From the NCBI GenBank assembly GCA_021845665.1, contig JAJZVO010000015.1, forward strand, positions 16,085-80,084: a DNA stretch of 64,000 nt, read 5' to 3'. Both the position numbers and the translations under genes were made by a program. Source of the DNA: Bacteroidota bacterium (GTDB lineage Bacteria > Bacteroidota > Ignavibacteria > Kryptoniales > JAKASW01). Numbering within the stretch: the first letter of the stretch is position 1; every line of letters starts with the position of its first letter. Shown here one piece after another: positions 16,628 through 25,334 of this stretch. The notes beneath the pieces are model-generated. The model worked only from the letters and a program-made list of their open reading frames with translations. It had not been told where the DNA came from and ran no database searches.

Positions 16628-17755
16628 CTACGACAGTACCGCCTTTTCGATTTCCCCAGGCGCGATCATTCTTCCGACGGAATTTATTCCCAGGACTTTC
16701 TTATCCGGAAGAACACGTTCGATCTGTGCTCTGTACAGCCCCATGATATTCTCTTCGACGACTACAACTTTACTTACTTTCCTTGCCGCCTCTTTGATTT
16801 CCTTTTCCGGAATCGGAAAAAGCGTCAGTAAGTTGCAGAACGAGACACGTTCACCCTTTGCGCGGAGCCCTGCTACGGCCTCTATCGAAGCACGGGCACT
16901 TACACCGTAACTGAATACAATTGTGTCGGCTCCATCAGCAGTATCGGTGTCGACCAGTGTGATCTCTTCCGAGTTGGAAATCACCTTTTCCTGAAGATGC
17001 CTGAGGACTTCGATGGTCTCCCGGGAATTCTTCTGAAGCCGCCCGCTCTTGTCGTGAGCCGAGCCGGTGATGGTTGCTTTCTCTTTGCCGCCTATCGGTG
17101 AGAATTCGGGGATTTCGCCTGGAAGTGAGAAGCGATAGTTTCCGAACGACTCACCATTGCTCCGCACAAACATCTTCCGATCAACAGTACCCGATTTAGG
17201 AAGGGCAGAATAGTCGATATTCTCGGACGTCATCGCGACTTCCTTGTCGGTCAGCAAGATCACCGGGGTGCGCAGTCTTTCGGCTACGTTGAAGGAGTGA
17301 ATTGTGAGCGTGAAGGCTTCCACGGGCGTGGAGGGGGAGAAGACAGGGATAGTATATCCGCCGCCGACGGCGTTGCCCGCGAGGAGCACGTCTCCCTGCC
17401 CGCCCTGGGTTGCTCCGCCGGTGGACGGGCCGAGCCGTTGGACGAGTGCGATTACCACCGGGGTTTCGGTCATCAACGCGTATTGGAGCGTTTCGATCAT
17501 GAGTGAAAAACCGGGGCCGGAGGTTGCCGTCATCGCTTTGTAGCCTCGTTGAGACGCACCCACGCAGAAGGCCAAAGCGGAAATCTCATCTGGGGCACCA
17601 ATCGCCACGTCGCCGCGCTTCGGAAGTTCGTCTATCATGGATTTGTATATGCCGGAAGCAGGGGTGATAGGATAGCCGGCGAAGAACCTGCAACCGGCAA
17701 CGATTGCCCCCTCGGCAATCATCTGGTTTCCATTCCTTATCCTGAACTGCGGCAC
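16628..17755 (-). CDS. 2-oxoacid:ferredoxin oxidoreductase alpha subunit (KorA/VorA-like)
   Basis: A 375-residue alpha subunit of the second oxidoreductase, partner of the fused beta-gamma protein. The pyrimidine-binding domain is marked by GCRFFAGYPITPASGI (about 22-37), APDEISALAFCVGASQRG and TATSGPGFSLMIETL. Then come PSTGGATQGGQGDVLLA, a central domain, and a C-terminal domain with VVVEENIMGLYRAQIERVL typical of KorA. It starts at GTG 17755 with GGAGG 8 bases upstream, 49 bases after porB. No gamma domain is present here, in agreement with its fusion to beta. Confidence 0.88.
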   Translation of the reverse strand: MPQFRIRNGNQMIAEGAIVAGCRFFAGYPITPASGIYKSMIDELPKRGDVAIGAPDEISALAFCVGASQRGYKAMTATSGPGFSLMIETLQYALMTETPVVIALVQRLGPSTGGATQGGQGDVLLAGNAVGGGYTIPVFSPSTPVEAFTLTIHSFNVAERLRTPVILLTDKEVAMTSENIDYSALPKSGTVDRKMFVRSNGESFGNYRFSLPGEIPEFSPIGGKEKATITGSAHDKSGRLQKNSRETIEVLRHLQEKVISNSEEITLVDTDTADGADTIVFSYGVSARASIEAVAGLRAKGERVSFCNLLTLFPIPEKEIKEAARKVSKVVVVEENIMGLYRAQIERVLPDKKVLGINSVGRMIAPGEIEKAVLS

Positions 17756-17804
17756 GTTTCCTCCGACTGATTCGACAATGATCTAATTCCTTGCACGGAA
17801 CAAA

Positions 17805-18806
17805 TTACCTTCGCGCACTTTGCACTTTTTTCTTTGCGCTATCGGTCTCACGGATGCTAAGCGCTGCAGAAGATCTTCGTTCGCCCTGGAACTCGCCACT
17901 TCCGGCGTGATGAGCTTGTGTCGTTGGTACGCATTTGGAATACAATCTTTCCCACTCCTCGTCGACGTTCTCCTGTATGATTCCGATCCGTTCTTCGTCG
18001 AGATGGCGGAACCTTCCCTGTATCTTAATATAGTCGCGAACCGGAACGCCTTCCGGCTCCTTGGACAGCTTATAGTCTGTTCCATGGAATATCTCGATCA
18101 GCGGAAAGACTTTGCTTTCGATCGCCATGCGGGAAATCTTGATCGAATCTTCGGGTTCGAATTTCCATCCGGGGGGACAGGGGGAAAAGACGTGTATGAA
18201 TTTGAACCCGCGGATATCCTTTGCCTTCCGGATCTTCGAAATCATGTCGTCCGGATAAGCAACGCTGGCAGTGGCAAGGTAAGGTATCCTGTGAGCGGCA
18301 AGTATTTCCACTATGTTCTTCTTCTTCTCCGCTTTCGGGGACTCGGTGGGAGTTGTAGTCGTCCAGGCGCCTAAGGGAGTTGCCGAGCTTCTCTGGATAC
18401 CGGTGTTCATGTACGCTTCGTTGTCGTAGCAAATGTAAATGAAATCCTCGTTCCTTTCCGCGGCGCCCGACAGCGCCTGCAGACCGATATCAAACGTGCC
18501 TCCGTCACCGGCGAAGGCGAGGACTGTCGTTTCGTGGTCACCCTGTGCATCGAGGCCTGCCTTGACTCCGCAGGCAGTCGACGCGGCAGTCTCGAAGGCC
18601 GTGTGGAAGACCGGAACTCCCGCCGCCGAATACGGCACCGGCCCGTCGATTACGGACCAGCAGCATGCCGGTATTACTACCACCGTTTTCCTCCCGAGTG
18701 CCTTCAGAGCATACCTCATGGTCAGAGTTGCACCACAACCCGGGCACGCGAAGTGACCGGGAGCCAGGACCTCCTCCGGAGGCAATTGGTACTTTATTTG
18801 TCCCAT
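17805..18806 (-). CDS. porB: Pyruvate:ferredoxin oxidoreductase beta subunit
   Basis: A 333-residue ThDP-binding subunit that works with porA and porG to convert pyruvate and CoA to acetyl-CoA, CO2 and reduced ferredoxin, or the reverse. Signatures: ACPGCGATLTMRYALKAL with two cluster cysteines (about 19-36), IPACCWSVIDGP, the ThDP motif GDGGTFDIGLQALSGA ... YDNEAYMNTG, SSATPLGAWTTTTPTE, and the distal cysteine in VFSPCPPGWKFEP. The C-terminal 60 residues are variable and basic. It begins 3 bases after porA stops. Pyruvate is the likely substrate from the strong PorB-type motifs, though some relatives use other 2-oxoacids. Confidence 0.9.
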   Translation of the reverse strand: MGQIKYQLPPEEVLAPGHFACPGCGATLTMRYALKALGRKTVVVIPACCWSVIDGPVPYSAAGVPVFHTAFETAASTACGVKAGLDAQGDHETTVLAFAGDGGTFDIGLQALSGAAERNEDFIYICYDNEAYMNTGIQRSSATPLGAWTTTTPTESPKAEKKKNIVEILAAHRIPYLATASVAYPDDMISKIRKAKDIRGFKFIHVFSPCPPGWKFEPEDSIKISRMAIESKVFPLIEIFHGTDYKLSKEPEGVPVRDYIKIQGRFRHLDEERIGIIQENVDEEWERLYSKCVPTTQAHHAGSGEFQGERRSSAALSIRETDSAKKKVQSARR

Positions 18807-18809
18807 CTT

Positions 18810-20096
18810 TCAGACTCCATCCGATCTTTTCATTGCGGCACTGTTTTCAGGAAATGGCGGCTCGGGGCGATCGGCACCGGCAGTTTTCAAACCGACCCAG
18901 ACAGCCTCACTTACCGGCTCCTCGTGGTTCATGAGGTATGAAAAGATCTCGTTTATTGTTTCAGGTGTTATGTCTCGCCCGCCGAGCCCGGCGATGAAGC
19001 CGAACACAGCCGGCCTGTCGGGTGCATTATACAGAACCGCTTTCGTTTCTTGGTAAATTATCCCGGTAGCGCCAAACGACACATTGCGATCCATAACGCC
19101 GATCTTCCTGACATGCTTCGCCAGCGCCCTGATCTCGTCGACAGGGAACGGTCTGAAGGTTCGAATCTTCATCAGTCCGACTGGGAATCCCATGCTTCTG
19201 AGCTCATCGACTGCGATCCTTGCAGTACTGACAGCCGTAGCTGAAGTGATCAGGACCGTCTCGGCATCTTCAGCCATATATTCTTCGACCAATCCTCCGT
19301 AGGAGCGGCCGAACATATTGGCAAAATCACGGTCGACTTCCCTTATGACGCTTCTCGCATCCTCCATGGCCTGGTACAGCTTGTAACGCATTTCCATGTA
19401 CGCTTCCGGCCCGATGAGTGCGCCAAACGCTCTGGGATCTGATGTGTCGACTTTGAAAGACGCTTTCCTCGCCGGTAGGAATTCATCCACAAGCTCCTGC
19501 TTCGGGATGGCGACCGGTTCGGACGTATGGCTCAATACAAAAGCGTCAAGATTGATCATGACCGGAAGAGACACCGTCTCGGCAATCTTATACGCCTGAA
19601 GGACCGTGTCCGTAACCTCCTGGTTGCTTTCTGCATAGAACTGGAGCCACCCTGTGTCGCGCTGGGAGAGGCTGTCGTTGTGATCGACATAGATAGACCA
19701 CGGGGGGGCCATTGCGCGGTTGACGTTCACCATCACAATCGGGAGCCTGCTTCCCGCGGCCCAGTGGAGAAGCTCGTGCATGAGCGCGAGCCCCTGGGAC
19801 GATGTCGCCGTGAAGGCTCGTGCGCCGCTGATCGAGGAGCCGATACAACAAGCCATCGCAGAATGTTCCGACTCGACCTTGATGAATTTCGCGTCGAGCT
19901 CGCCGTCGCTTACGATCTCGGAAAGTTTCTCCACCACGCTTGTCTGAGGCGTGATGGGATAGGCAGCTATCACCTGCACTCGCGCGAGCTTCACCGCGTA
20001 CGATGCCGCGTGAGTTCCTTCCATGACCACGACTTTTTCAATCGATGGATGGAGCAGACCTGAGTTGGTCGTATTCATCCCGTTCCTTCCTTCCAT
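18810..20096 (-). CDS. porA: Pyruvate:ferredoxin oxidoreductase alpha subunit
   Basis: A 428-residue alpha subunit. Signatures: EGTHAASYAVKLARV (about 26), VIAAYPITPQTSVVE, KVESEHSAMACCIGSSISGARAFTATSSQGLALMHE split over about 75-112, and VNVNRAMAPPWSIYVDHND, typical of PorA. The transketolase C-terminal domain ends with ATGIIYQETKAVL and a GLGGRDITPE motif. The annotated ATG is 20096; ATG 20078 has the better ribosome-binding sequence (GGAAGGAACGGG directly before it) and may be the true start. It follows the GltD-like gene with 2 bases between stop and first ATG. Confidence 0.92.
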   Translation of the reverse strand: MEGRNGMNTTNSGLLHPSIEKVVVMEGTHAASYAVKLARVQVIAAYPITPQTSVVEKLSEIVSDGELDAKFIKVESEHSAMACCIGSSISGARAFTATSSQGLALMHELLHWAAGSRLPIVMVNVNRAMAPPWSIYVDHNDSLSQRDTGWLQFYAESNQEVTDTVLQAYKIAETVSLPVMINLDAFVLSHTSEPVAIPKQELVDEFLPARKASFKVDTSDPRAFGALIGPEAYMEMRYKLYQAMEDARSVIREVDRDFANMFGRSYGGLVEEYMAEDAETVLITSATAVSTARIAVDELRSMGFPVGLMKIRTFRPFPVDEIRALAKHVRKIGVMDRNVSFGATGIIYQETKAVLYNAPDRPAVFGFIAGLGGRDITPETINEIFSYLMNHEEPVSEAVWVGLKTAGADRPEPPFPENSAAMKRSDGV

Positions 20097-20098
20097 GC

Positions 20099-21796
20099 CT
20101 AATCCACCTCCTCAGCCGGTTCCCTCGCCCCTTCTGGAATAAGTTCCATCGCCCCGCGCGGGCACTCTTCCACGCAGATCCCGCAGCCTTTACAGTGATC
20201 GTAGTCGATCACATATTCACCCGACTCATCCTTGCTGATAGCGACATCGGGACAGAAAGTCATGCAGACATCGCAATGCAGGCAGGTGCCGCAGGTGAAA
20301 CATCTCTCCGCCTCGGTAAGCGCCTGCTCCTCCGTAAGCGTTCTATTGACTTCAGAGAACGCCGACTTACTTTTCTGAATGGTTTGCGTTGGTACTTTAA
20401 CACGATTCCCGTGCGGGAAATAGAAGGTGTTGACTTCTTCCGGCGTGACAGCGTTGTGTGAAGCACCGTTTGATCTTGAACGCCATCCGAGGAACTCATG
20501 TATCGAGATCGCCGCTTCTTTGCCGGCCCTGATTGCGTTTACTACAGTTCCGTTTGGATTTGTCGCGGCGTCCCCGCCTGCAAATATCCCGGGCACTCCG
20601 GTTGTGTAATCGTCGTCGACGAGAAGTCTTATCCCCTTCTTGAGGAACGAGTACGGAAGGAACGAGAGGTCAGGCTCTTCTCCGACGGCCGATATGATCG
20701 TATCGGCCTTCAACGAGAAATTGGATCCTTTGACCGGGACAGGCCTTTTTCTTCCGCTTTCATCCGGATCCCCGAGTTTCATTTTTACAAGTTCAATCTC
20801 GGAGACTTTACCTTTGTCGCCCGATAATCCGACCGGTGCGACCAGGAATTCGAAGTGCACGCCTTCCTTTTCGGCCTCTTCGATTTCCCCCGGCACTGCC
20901 GGCATATCGGCCCTCGTCCGCCGATAAAGGACAGTTACACGCTTGCCGAGTCGCAGGGCACTTCTTGCCGCATCTATGGCTGTATTGCCTCCCCCGACCA
21001 CCAGGACGTTTCGTCCGACCTTCGGCACGTTGCCTGCGTTCAATTCTCTCAGGAAGTGGATTCCGGAATAGACCCCCTTAAGATCCTCGCCGGGGGTTTC
21101 CATCTCCCTGCTGTGACCGGCGCCTACTGCTACGAACACCGCGTCGTATCTCTCAAGCTCGTTCCACGCCACGTTGCCGCCGATTCTCGAGTCGGTTCTT
21201 ATTTCGACACCGAGGGTCTCAATGTCTTTGATTTCCTTATCGAGGATTTTTTTCGGAAGCCGATAATCAGGAATCCCGTACCTTAACATACCACCCGGCT
21301 CATGATCCGACTCATAAATGATTGCGCGATATCCCATCCTCGAAAGCTGATAAGCACATGAAAGACCTGCCGGTCCTGAGCCGATTACCGCTACCTTTTC
21401 GCTCTTTGGAGATTCTACCGCAGCGGGAAGTTTTTTGTTTTGCAGATTCTTATCTGCGACGTAGCGCTCGATATTGTGTATTGCGACGGCGCCGTCATAT
21501 CCCGCTCTATTGCACTGTGCCTCGCACGGATGGTAGCATACTCGCCCGGTAACACCCGGAAGGGGATTGTCTTCGAGTATCTTGTACCATGCTTCCGCAT
21601 ACTTCTTCTGCCGGACTAGCTCAAAGTATGCGGGGATCTTTTCGCCCGCAGGGCATGTGATATGGCACGGAGAGTTTTTGTCTCTGTAGACCGGTCTGAC
21701 GTGGCGCCAACTACCGGTCGGTATCATGCGAGTCGATTCGAGGGAGAAGGCCAATGGTGGCATCTCTTCGACAGTCGAAAAATTGTATTTGGTCAT
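20099..21796 (-). CDS. GltD-like NAD(P)H oxidoreductase fused to PorD-type ferredoxin
   Basis: A 565-residue iron-sulphur flavoprotein. The N-terminal part has the cysteine-rich domain of glutamate synthase small subunits (CHITCPAGEKIP, then GRVCYHPCEAQCNR). FAD binding is at about 134 (VAVIGSGPAGLSCAYQL, GGMLRYGIPDYRLPK) and NAD(P)H binding at about 270 (VLVVGGGNTAIDAARSAL, YRRTRADMPAVPGE). The last 85 residues are a ferredoxin domain with cysteine clusters CFTCGTCLHCDVC and CKGCGICVEECPRGA. Set between porG and porA, it takes the place of PorD. It probably passes electrons between NAD(P)H and ferredoxin or the oxidoreductase, as in NfnB-type proteins; that role is inferred from domains and position. 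Confidence 0.88.
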   Translation of the reverse strand: MTKYNFSTVEEMPPLAFSLESTRMIPTGSWRHVRPVYRDKNSPCHITCPAGEKIPAYFELVRQKKYAEAWYKILEDNPLPGVTGRVCYHPCEAQCNRAGYDGAVAIHNIERYVADKNLQNKKLPAAVESPKSEKVAVIGSGPAGLSCAYQLSRMGYRAIIYESDHEPGGMLRYGIPDYRLPKKILDKEIKDIETLGVEIRTDSRIGGNVAWNELERYDAVFVAVGAGHSREMETPGEDLKGVYSGIHFLRELNAGNVPKVGRNVLVVGGGNTAIDAARSALRLGKRVTVLYRRTRADMPAVPGEIEEAEKEGVHFEFLVAPVGLSGDKGKVSEIELVKMKLGDPDESGRKRPVPVKGSNFSLKADTIISAVGEEPDLSFLPYSFLKKGIRLLVDDDYTTGVPGIFAGGDAATNPNGTVVNAIRAGKEAAISIHEFLGWRSRSNGASHNAVTPEEVNTFYFPHGNRVKVPTQTIQKSKSAFSEVNRTLTEEQALTEAERCFTCGTCLHCDVCMTFCPDVAISKDESGEYVIDYDHCKGCGICVEECPRGAMELIPEGAREPAEEVD

Positions 21797-21806
21797 AACA
21801 GCCGCC

Positions 21807-22418
21807 TTATTTTACAGTTATAGCCCCGTTCTCCTCCGAAGAAAAACGACTGCGGTCAGAGACATCGATTGCTGCCTCCACGACCTCGTAAGCCTCCAGC
21901 GCCGCAGCCGCATTTTCATCCTGCTTTATCGGGACTCCTTCCCTGATTGCCTCCACTATCGATTCTATGCCGACAAGTCCGGAAAACTTGGCAAATGCTC
22001 CGAGGATAGCGGTGTTCACGATCGGAATGCTCCTGGTGCCGAGTCCGTGTCTGACTGCTATGCCCGCAGCATCTACAGAAGCGGACGGGTAGTCGGCCGG
22101 GAAAGCGAATAGCTCGACAGGATTGGAGGAATTGACGAGTATGGTCCCACCTCTTTTGAGGCCCGAGAATACGTTGGTGGATTTGATCAAAGTAGCGTCG
22201 AGAACTATAAGATGGTCCGGTTCATAGATAGCAGTTCTCAACCTGATCGGCCTGTCGTCGGCCCTGGTGAATGCGAGAACCGGCGCGCCCCTCCTTTCGA
22301 CTCCGAAGGATGGAAAAGACTGCGCGTACTTCCCCTCTTTAAAAATTGCCGACGCAAGAATCTTCGCGGCAATAACCCCGCCCTGACCACCTCTGCCGTG
22401 CATCCTGATCTCGATCAT
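21807..22418 (-). CDS. porG: Pyruvate:ferredoxin oxidoreductase gamma subunit
   Basis: A 203-residue gamma subunit. I place the start at ATG 22418, preceded by GGGAGGAG, where the family N-terminus IEIRMHGRGGQGGVIAAKIL begins; the open frame extends 48 codons further upstream without family resemblance. Other signatures: AQSFPSFGVERRGAPV (about 31-46), PDHLIVLDATLI, and GTRSIPIVNTAILGAFA. It is the first gene of the operon porG, gltD-like, porA, porB, alpha, beta-gamma, ferritin-like, with gaps of 2 to 49 bases, so all seven are probably transcribed together. Confidence 0.92.
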   Translation of the reverse strand: MIEIRMHGRGGQGGVIAAKILASAIFKEGKYAQSFPSFGVERRGAPVLAFTRADDRPIRLRTAIYEPDHLIVLDATLIKSTNVFSGLKRGGTILVNSSNPVELFAFPADYPSASVDAAGIAVRHGLGTRSIPIVNTAILGAFAKFSGLVGIESIVEAIREGVPIKQDENAAAALEAYEVVEAAIDVSDRSRFSSEENGAITVK

Positions 22419-22896
22419 CCTAGTTCTCCTCCCGCATTGTGTGCCAAAGGCAAGTTTGTCCGCCGGTTTTGTCCCGACTTGTCGGGATATCTTCGTGGGC
22501 CCGCCAGACTTGTTCTGAACCGAAGGATTCACAAACAAGTGCGTCAAATGCCGTGCCCGCAATTAATCGGCATTCCGCTCTGTTTCGGCGAATACGGTCG
22601 AAATTTTACTCGTGTCATTGCGACAACTTGCCACACACTCTCCGGAATGTGGGCATGCGGTTAGACCAGCACATCCACAAAGGGAGCATCTTTCTTTCAG
22701 AAAACCGTCCGCGAAGCCCGTGAATTTTTGGGAGCTTTTGACGAAATTGTTAACCAAGTGACTGTGGTCCGGCCTCACCAGGATGAGAGTTCCCGAAGTT
22801 CAAGTCGGCCCGGCAATTCACTCATGGCAGGATCGAAATGCCTTCGTCTTATTATCAACGATCATACTCAACACCATTAATGGATTTCTCGCAAAA
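22419..22896. other. Divergent intergenic region with short palindrome
   Basis: About 480 bases between porG and the TatD-radical SAM gene, which diverge. It contains a perfect small palindrome, TCCCGAC/GTCGGGA with a 2-base loop (22472-22487). No T tract follows. I did not find a clear promoter pair, although both flanking transcription units must start here. No credible small gene is seen. Confidence 0.5.
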
Positions 22897-24306
22897 ATGA
22901 CTTACATAGTCGACACTCACGCTCATCTCAATCATGATAAATTTGCAGACGTAGAAGCTGCTCTCAAAAGATCGTCGGATGCGGGCGTAGAATATGTCAT
23001 CGTACCGGGCTGGGATCTTGCTTCAAGCGAAAAGGCAATCGATCTTGCGGACAGATTCGAGAGAGTTTATGCCGCCGTCGGATTCCATCCTCATGATGCC
23101 GCAGGAGCTGACGAAGTATCGCTCAAAAGAATTGTGGACATGTCTTCGCACCCGAAGGTGGTGGCGATTGGAGAAATAGGACTCGACTATCATTACAACC
23201 TCTCCCCTCCGGAGGTCCAGAAGAGAGTTTTCGAGATGCAGATCGAGATCGCGAAATCGGTGAAGCTCCCGGTCTCGATACACAATCGCGAATCGGACGC
23301 CGACTTAATCGCAATACTCGAACGGCAGGTGGAAGCCGGCTGGATACTCCCGAGAAGATTCGACTACCAGATCAACTTACAGCCCCGAGGCGTGCTTCAC
23401 AGCTTCAACTCGACTTATGAGATCGCCTGCAGGGCGATAAAGCTCGGTTTCTATCTGGGGTTAAGCGGGATGGTGACTTTCGGGAAATCCGGAGATTCCG
23501 AGCTGCAAAAGGTTGTGCGGACGGTTGAGCCCGAACATTTTCTGGCGGAGACGGATTCACCATACCTCGCGCCGGTTCCCCATCGAGGAAAGACAAACGA
23601 GCCTGCATTTGTCCCAAGCTTAATCGACAAAGTTGCCGCACTCCAGGGATTGTCTGTCGAAGATATCCGGAGAATAACATCGTACAACGCGTACAAACTT
23701 TTCGGCGTTGGAGAGAAACCGCGCCCCAAGATCGCATACCAGATAAGGAACTCGCTTTATCTCAACCTCACGCTGAGATGCGATGCCGACTGCATATTCT
23801 GCGACAGGAAGGGGGAGGCTATGGTGAAAGGACACAATCTGCATATCGACAAGGAACCGTCAGCCGAAGAACTGACCGAGGAAATCGGCGACCCGAGGCG
23901 ATTCAAGGAAATAGTATTCTGCGGATACGGGGAACCCACAATTCGGCTCGACGTCGTGAAGGAAGTCGCACAGTATGTCAAGTCGAACGGCGGGACAACT
24001 CGTCTCGACACCGACGGCCATGGCAACGTGATAAATCATCGTGACATCCTGCCAGAGCTGGGAGGACTCATCGACTCAGTGTCGATAAGCCTGAACTCCA
24101 CCGATCCCGACGAGTACAGGAAGCTAATGGGAACGCCCAATGGGAAGCAATGGGATTCAATGCTCGAGTTTGCAAGCGAAGCAAAGAATTTCATTCCAAG
24201 ACTTTTCATGAGCGTCGTAGGCGTGGACGGTCTGGATGCCGAGTCCGCGAAGGAATTCGTTGAAAAGAAGTTCGGCGCCGAGTTCAGGTTCAGGCCTCTC
24301 TTCTGA
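22897..24306 (+). CDS. TatD-family hydrolase fused to radical SAM domain
   Basis: A 469-residue two-enzyme fusion. I place the start at ATG 22897, where the TatD N-terminus begins (YIVDTHAHLNHDKF); the open frame extends 38 codons upstream without resemblance. The TatD part (residues 1-270) has metal ligands in DTHAHLN, IGEIGLDYHYN, PVSIHNRE, VLHSFNS and LAETDSPYLAP, consistent with a metal-dependent nuclease or deoxyribonuclease. The radical SAM part (about 285-469) has the cluster motif CDADCIFCDRKG (CX3CX2C) and FCGYGEPTIRLDV. Separate tatD-linked radical SAM genes are known; here they are one polypeptide. The substrate of the radical SAM half is unknown. The MenA-like gene follows after 6 bases. 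Confidence 0.88.
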   Translation: MTYIVDTHAHLNHDKFADVEAALKRSSDAGVEYVIVPGWDLASSEKAIDLADRFERVYAAVGFHPHDAAGADEVSLKRIVDMSSHPKVVAIGEIGLDYHYNLSPPEVQKRVFEMQIEIAKSVKLPVSIHNRESDADLIAILERQVEAGWILPRRFDYQINLQPRGVLHSFNSTYEIACRAIKLGFYLGLSGMVTFGKSGDSELQKVVRTVEPEHFLAETDSPYLAPVPHRGKTNEPAFVPSLIDKVAALQGLSVEDIRRITSYNAYKLFGVGEKPRPKIAYQIRNSLYLNLTLRCDADCIFCDRKGEAMVKGHNLHIDKEPSAEELTEEIGDPRRFKEIVFCGYGEPTIRLDVVKEVAQYVKSNGGTTRLDTDGHGNVINHRDILPELGGLIDSVSISLNSTDPDEYRKLMGTPNGKQWDSMLEFASEAKNFIPRLFMSVVGVDGLDAESAKEFVEKKFGAEFRFRPLF

Positions 24307-24312
24307 TCGGCT

Positions 24313-25233
24313 ATGGCTATAGACAAGACTTCCACTTCGAGTTGGCGGACATGGTGGCGCCTGATGAGGCCACACACGCTTACTGCGGCTTTGATGCCCG
24401 TGCTGATAGGTACTGTCATGGCGTGGGCAGATGGATCGTTCCATTTCCTCCTTTTCCTTACCATGTTGCTCGCTTCGGTGCTGATCCAGGCGGCGGTCAA
24501 CATGTTCAACGAGTACTACGATTACAAACGTGGCCTCGATTCGGCGGAATCGGTCGGTATAGGCGGCGTTATCGTCCACAACGAAATGGAAGAGAATACG
24601 GTGCTCCGAACGGCAATCGCTTTCTTCGTTTTGTCGGTTATGCTCGGCACGTATATTTGTTGGATGACGACATGGTGGATCGCGGTAATCGGCTCGATCG
24701 GGATGGGAGTAGGTTATTTCTATTCGGGAGGCAAGTCGCCGCTGGCCTATACTCCCTTCGGTGAGGCGGCAGCCGGAATATTCATGGGCCCGGTGATAGT
24801 GCTGATTGCCTACTTCATTCAAAGGGATACATTAACATTGCCCGCCGTTCTGCTCTCCATTCCAATCTCGATACTCGTCGCGTCGATACTCCTGGCAAAC
24901 AACATCAGGGATTCCGAGGTCGATTTGCGGAAAGGGAGAAAAACGCTTGCCATCCTGTTCGGACGCGAGACGGCGATAACTTCGCTTGCCGTAATGTTCG
25001 CAGCGACTCTGGCGTGGACGTTGATGATGGTGACACTCGGAATTGTGACTCCCTGGGTTTTGATCGTCACACTTACGATACCGAAAGCGATCAGCGCCAT
25101 CAGGATGTTCAGGAAAGGTCTTAATGCCCGGGAGATGCTTCCCGCGATGAAAGCTACGTCGGTACTTCACACACAATTCGGGATTCTATTTTCAATTGGG
25201 ATGGTTCTCGGGAAGCTGTTCTCCTCCAGATAA
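24313..25233 (+). CDS. menA: 1,4-dihydroxy-2-naphthoate polyprenyltransferase (UbiA family)
   Basis: A 306-residue integral membrane prenyltransferase with about eight or nine helices. The two aspartate-rich motifs that bind polyprenyl diphosphate through Mg2+ are present: NMFNEYYDYKRGLDSAE (about 65-80, with the N..D...D pattern) and NNIRDSEVDLRKGRKTLA (about 197-214). The N-terminal MRPHTLTAALMPVLIGT is typical of MenA. It should attach the side chain in menaquinone synthesis. No other men gene is in the window, so MenA and not another UbiA member is an inference from motif style. It follows the TatD-radical SAM gene closely and is probably co-transcribed. Confidence 0.8.
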   Translation: MAIDKTSTSSWRTWWRLMRPHTLTAALMPVLIGTVMAWADGSFHFLLFLTMLLASVLIQAAVNMFNEYYDYKRGLDSAESVGIGGVIVHNEMEENTVLRTAIAFFVLSVMLGTYICWMTTWWIAVIGSIGMGVGYFYSGGKSPLAYTPFGEAAAGIFMGPVIVLIAYFIQRDTLTLPAVLLSIPISILVASILLANNIRDSEVDLRKGRKTLAILFGRETAITSLAVMFAATLAWTLMMVTLGIVTPWVLIVTLTIPKAISAIRMFRKGLNAREMLPAMKATSVLHTQFGILFSIGMVLGKLFSSR

Positions 25234-25275
25234 GGGACCCATCCGATTATCTTCACCTCCAAGTTGGATACAAAG

Positions 25276-25304
25276 TTGTATTTTCAGGAAGATGGGCATA
25301 AATT
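25276..25304 (+). promoter_or_regulatory. Sigma70-like promoter of the hybrid kinase gene
   Basis: TTGTAT at 25276-25281, a 17-base spacer and TAAATT at 25299-25304, 31 bases before the ATG at 25335. Confidence 0.5.
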
Positions 25305-25334
25305 CGTAACAATCCTCAACGAGATGCAAATTAG

